From assembly GCA_002363635.1 (NCBI GenBank), contig DEWM01000050.1:1-7454 (forward strand): a stretch of DNA of 7,454 nt, written 5' to 3'. The position numbers and the translations under genes were made by a program. Source of the DNA: Caryophanales bacterium UBA3210 (GTDB taxonomy: Bacteria > Bacillota_I > Bacilli_A > RFN20 > CAG-449). A model generated the notes under the pieces. It worked only from the letters and a program-made list of their open reading frames with translations, was not told the origin of the DNA and searched no databases. Positions 4,824 to 7,454 of the stretch are shown here, piece by piece; the stretch's first letter is position 1; each line of letters begins with the position of its first letter.

Positions 4824-7121
4824 TTATAAGCTTTCGATAATTTCTTCTTTAGCTTTTTCTAATTCTCTTTCTTGAGCTGTTTTCTTCTTGTTATAGAAAT
4901 AAGCAAGAACATAAACACCAATAATAAGAGGTAAAGTAATTGCTAAGCTCCATACATAGTCAACTGTAACGTAAACTAATGCACCCATGACATAGCCTGA
5001 GCCTAACCAGAAACAAATTGTTTTCCAAAGTGTTCCTTTTTTTAGTTCACCCTTAGCAGCACCAATAGCGGCAAAGCAAGGAATTGTAAATAATGAGAAT
5101 GTAATGAATCCGAAGAATCCACCAAGAGTAATACCTGAAGCTTGAACGAATGCTTCAATATCACCACTTGCAAGAACAGAGATTGTACCTGGAACGACTT
5201 CCTTAGCAACTAAACCTGTTAATGTAGCAACTGTATATGCCCAACCTTCTGCAGTTTGTGCACCAAAGCCAACTGGAGTAAAGATGTATGAAACAACATA
5301 ACCAACTTGACCTAAAACTGAATTGTGGTAAGCTTCTAATGCATTTTCTTCAAATGCTGCTTCTTTAATCCAGCCTTGTGTAAATGATAAGTGTGTAAAT
5401 AACCAAATGAGTAAAGCAGCAATAACAATAATTGTAGCAGCTTTTTCTACATAATGTTTAATCTTGTCCCAAAGGTGAATTGCTGTAGCCTTTGGTGATG
5501 GGAAATGGTAAGAAGGAAGTTCCATAATGAATGGTGGAACTTTTTCTCTAAGTGTTGTCCAGTGCATTAAGATTACTGCAAGAACTGCAACAAACATACC
5601 ACCTACATAGAATCCGTATGAAACTGCAACAGCATTTAAACCAAAGTTAATAGCAAGAACACCAGCAATAGCAGATAACATTTCTGCTTTAGCACCACAT
5701 GTAAAGAATGGAATAACTCTAATTGTAGAAATTCTTTCATTATCTGTGTTTAAAGTTCTTGTATTGATCATAGCAGGAACTGAACATCCAAAGCCCATAA
5801 TCATAGGAATTAATGCTCTACCAGATAATCCCATTTTTCTAAAGATTCTATCAAAGATAAATGCAACACGAGCCATATATCCACAGTCTTCAAGAATTGA
5901 GAAGAATAAGAATAATACAGCAATTTGAGGTAAGAAACCAATAACTGCAAATACACCATCTGCAAAGATTGTATTTACAAATCCAGGGAACCAATCCCAT
6001 CCTGGTACCTCTTTTAAAGGTTCAACCCAAGAATTGATTGATACCATAATACCGCCCCAAGCGACATCTTCTGTAAAATCACCTACTCCGTTAAATGCAT
6101 TAACGAAATTTGCTAAGATAACACCTGGAGAATTAATACCTTCTTCAGTCCAAATTAAGCCTTCAAACATTGTGCCTGCAAATGAAGCATGTTCGAATTC
6201 TACACCAAACCATCTATTTAAGAAGAATAAATCTTCTGAGAAAGTTAATGCGAATACTACAAGTAATACTAAGAAGAACAATGGTAAACCAAGCCATCTA
6301 TGAGTTAAAATTTTATCAATTTTATCTGATCCTGTTAGTTTAGCTTTTTGAGCTCTTCTTGATGCTGAATCATAGATTGAGACTTCTTTAGTAATAAAAT
6401 TATATCTACCATCTGCGGATAATTCATCAAATGGTTTTTTATGATCTTCATATTTATTTAATACTTCTTTTACTAAATCTTCATGAATTTTTAATTCAAT
6501 TTCATCTTTTTCAAGAGCTTTAACTGCATGGAACATTGGATTTTCAACGCCTGCTTTTTCATAAATCTTAGTAGCGCCTTTGACCATTTCACCTGATTCA
6601 TTTTCAAGAACAGTTTTACCTTTTCTTTCTCCATGAGCAGTTGCAATAGCATATTGCATTAAGTCTTCTAAGCCTTTATCTCTAGACGCTGAGATAGGAA
6701 CTACTTGAACACCTAATTTTCTTTCAATAGCTTCTGTATCAATTTTATCACCTCTTTTTTCAATGATATCCATCATATTTAAAGCGATGATTACTGGTAC
6801 ATCCATTTCAAGTAATTGTGTAGTTAAATATAAGTTTCTTTCAAGGTTAGATGCATCAACGATATTGATGATACAATCTGGTTTTTCATCTAAAATGAAG
6901 TTTCTTGAAATAACTTCTTCTGGTGTATATGGAGATAAAGAATAAATACCAGGTAAGTCGACAATTTCGACTTCTTCAACACCTTTTTTCTTATAGACAC
7001 CTTTTCTTTGTTCAACAGTAACACCTGGCCAGTTGCCAACATAAGCATTAGAACCTGTTAATGCGTTGAACAATGTTGTCTTACCTGAGTTAGGATTACC
7101 TGCTAATGCAAATCTTTTCAT
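4824..7121 (-). CDS. feoB: FeoB, ferrous iron transporter
   Basis: FeoB imports Fe2+ across the cytoplasmic membrane under control of its own N-terminal G domain. The 765 residues are normal length. The G domain shows G1 GNPNSGKTT (8-16), G2 GVTVE (33-37, Thr35), G3 DLPG (55-58), G4 NMMD (115-118) and G5 SAS (144-146). A helical guanine-dissociation-inhibitor-like segment follows at about 165-270. The membrane part (about 275-742) contains the two Gate regions, with CGYMARVAF (413-421), GFGCSVPA (443-450), FFTCGAK (472-478), GLVAKEVVPGT (636-646) and PCFAAIGA (681-688). A charged tail ends the protein. Its ATG shares one base with the feoA stop (TAATG), and a strong GGAGGGAG lies inside the feoA end, indicating translational coupling. 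It should be expressed with feoA from the metal-regulated promoter upstream. Confidence 0.98.
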   Translation of the reverse strand: MKRFALAGNPNSGKTTLFNALTGSNAYVGNWPGVTVEQRKGVYKKKGVEEVEIVDLPGIYSLSPYTPEEVISRNFILDEKPDCIINIVDASNLERNLYLTTQLLEMDVPVIIALNMMDIIEKRGDKIDTEAIERKLGVQVVPISASRDKGLEDLMQYAIATAHGERKGKTVLENESGEMVKGATKIYEKAGVENPMFHAVKALEKDEIELKIHEDLVKEVLNKYEDHKKPFDELSADGRYNFITKEVSIYDSASRRAQKAKLTGSDKIDKILTHRWLGLPLFFLVLLVVFALTFSEDLFFLNRWFGVEFEHASFAGTMFEGLIWTEEGINSPGVILANFVNAFNGVGDFTEDVAWGGIMVSINSWVEPLKEVPGWDWFPGFVNTIFADGVFAVIGFLPQIAVLFLFFSILEDCGYMARVAFIFDRIFRKMGLSGRALIPMIMGFGCSVPAMINTRTLNTDNERISTIRVIPFFTCGAKAEMLSAIAGVLAINFGLNAVAVSYGFYVGGMFVAVLAVILMHWTTLREKVPPFIMELPSYHFPSPKATAIHLWDKIKHYVEKAATIIVIAALLIWLFTHLSFTQGWIKEAAFEENALEAYHNSVLGQVGYVVSYIFTPVGFGAQTAEGWAYTVATLTGLVAKEVVPGTISVLASGDIEAFVQASGITLGGFFGFITFSLFTIPCFAAIGAAKGELKKGTLWKTICFWLGSGYVMGALVYVTVDYVWSLAITLPLIIGVYVLAYFYNKKKTAQERELEKAKEEIIESL

Positions 7122-7360
7122 TAGTCTCCCTCCTTCATTTCAAGTTCAATTGTTTCGGCTTCACTTTTTCTTAAAGATAATTCATATCCTCTTAAAGTGA
7201 CTTCAATTGGATCTCCTAGTGGAGCGACTTTTCTTAAATATACTTCAGTACCTGTTGTTAAGCCCATATCAAGCATTCTACGTCTGATACGTCCTTCACC
7301 TTTAATAGAAGTTATGATTCCAGTCTCCCCGACTTTAAAATTATTTAATGTCTTTTTCAT
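7121..7360 (-). CDS. feoA: FeoA, SH3-like accessory protein of ferrous iron transport
   Basis: This 79-residue cytoplasmic protein is required with FeoB for Fe2+ uptake in systems where it has been tested, and probably modulates the FeoB G domain. The sequence is a complete FeoA domain: VGETGIITSI near the N-terminus, RRRMLDMGLTTGTEV (27-41) and the strand-rich second half ending in the GYELSLRKSEAETIEL segment. The ATG at 7360 is preceded by GAGGAG at about 7 bases. It is the first gene of the operon and overlaps feoB by one base. Confidence 0.97.
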   Translation of the reverse strand: MKKTLNNFKVGETGIITSIKGEGRIRRRMLDMGLTTGTEVYLRKVAPLGDPIEVTLRGYELSLRKSEAETIELEMKEGD

Positions 7361-7379
7361 TTAATAACTCCTCTAAATT

Positions 7380-7399
7380 AAGTTAGTTATCGCTAACTT
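7380..7399. promoter_or_regulatory. Palindromic operator candidate for a metal-responsive repressor upstream of feoA
   Basis: AAGTTAG (7380-7386) and CTAACTT (7393-7399) are perfect inverted repeats separated by TTATCG. The site begins about two bases after the predicted transcription start, where a bound repressor would block transcription. The TTAG/CTAA half-sites resemble binding sites of DtxR/IdeR-type iron repressors. Fur is less likely because only one GATAA-like piece is present. The regulator itself is not in the window. Confidence 0.6.
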
Positions 7400-7400
7400 G

Positions 7401-7436
7401 CATAATTAATATATTCTTTAATAAGTATTAAATCAA
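7401..7436 (-). promoter_or_regulatory. Promoter of the feo operon
   Basis: On the minus strand TTGATT (7436-7431) and TATATT (7413-7408) are spaced by 17 bases. They match sigma-A boxes at four and five of six positions. Transcription should start near 7401, giving a leader of about 40 bases that contains the palindromic operator and the GAGGAG ribosome binding site. The spacer holds a second AT-only-armed inverted repeat, TTTAATA-AG-TATTAAA (7417-7432). Confidence 0.65.
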
Positions 7437-7454
7437 TAAAAAAATTGTAAATAT

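Noticed and set aside
5746..6945. Three plus-strand open frames (5746-5928, 6034-6303, 6763-6945)
   Set aside because: All are antisense to feoB and have low-complexity translations reflecting the hydrophobic codons of the other strand.
1..7454. CRISPR arrays, tRNA or rRNA genes, insertion sequences, phage genes
   Set aside because: No regularly spaced repeats, cloverleaf sequences, transposase or integrase motifs, or long terminal repeats were seen on either strand.

Overview
The window is a stretch of AT-rich bacterial chromosome with every gene on the minus strand, so transcription runs from high to low coordinates. All reading frames are open in the standard code, with TGG for tryptophan and clear GGAG-type ribosome binding sites. 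The gene families (FMN riboswitch with RibU, FeoA/FeoB with a small trailing membrane protein, clostridial-type M18 aminopeptidase, GH3 glucosidase) point to a low-GC Gram-positive lineage: Bacillota, such as Erysipelotrichia or uncultured gut relatives, or a standard-code Mollicutes relative. The exact taxon cannot be read from the sequence.

Layout in transcription order. (1) 7454-4558: a ferrous iron operon. Its promoter (TTGATT-N17-TATATT) is followed by a 7-bp-armed palindrome just after the predicted start of transcription, probably a metal-repressor operator. Then come feoA, feoB (overlapping feoA by one base), a 69-residue single-pass membrane protein, and a strong terminator. (2) 4545-3069: a monocistronic M18 metallo-aminopeptidase with its own promoter and terminator; a perfect 16-bp palindrome lies in the promoter spacer. 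(3) 3060-2715: a 103-residue three-helix membrane protein of unknown function. It has an extended -10 promoter placed so that transcription should start on the A of its ATG, which suggests a leaderless mRNA. (4) 2692-1651: an FMN riboswitch controlling ribU, the riboflavin-binding S component of an ECF transporter, closed by a terminator. (5) 1628-1: a GH3 beta-glucosidase-type enzyme with an extended -10 promoter; its C-terminal part runs off the window.

The genes look like independent housekeeping and nutrient-uptake units (Fe2+ import, peptide turnover, riboflavin uptake, glycoside hydrolysis), not one pathway. I see no mobile element, CRISPR array, tRNA or rRNA. The most interesting part is the ribU leader. 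Downstream of a canonical FMN aptamer there is a terminator-like hairpin whose 3' arm is the Shine-Dalgarno sequence. A perfect 13-bp inverted repeat then buries the ribU start codon in a stem while the Shine-Dalgarno lies in its loop. These two structures share sequence and cannot both form. The aptamer tail and a 5' terminal hairpin offer further alternative pairings, so the leader may be a multi-state switch acting on both transcription and translation.
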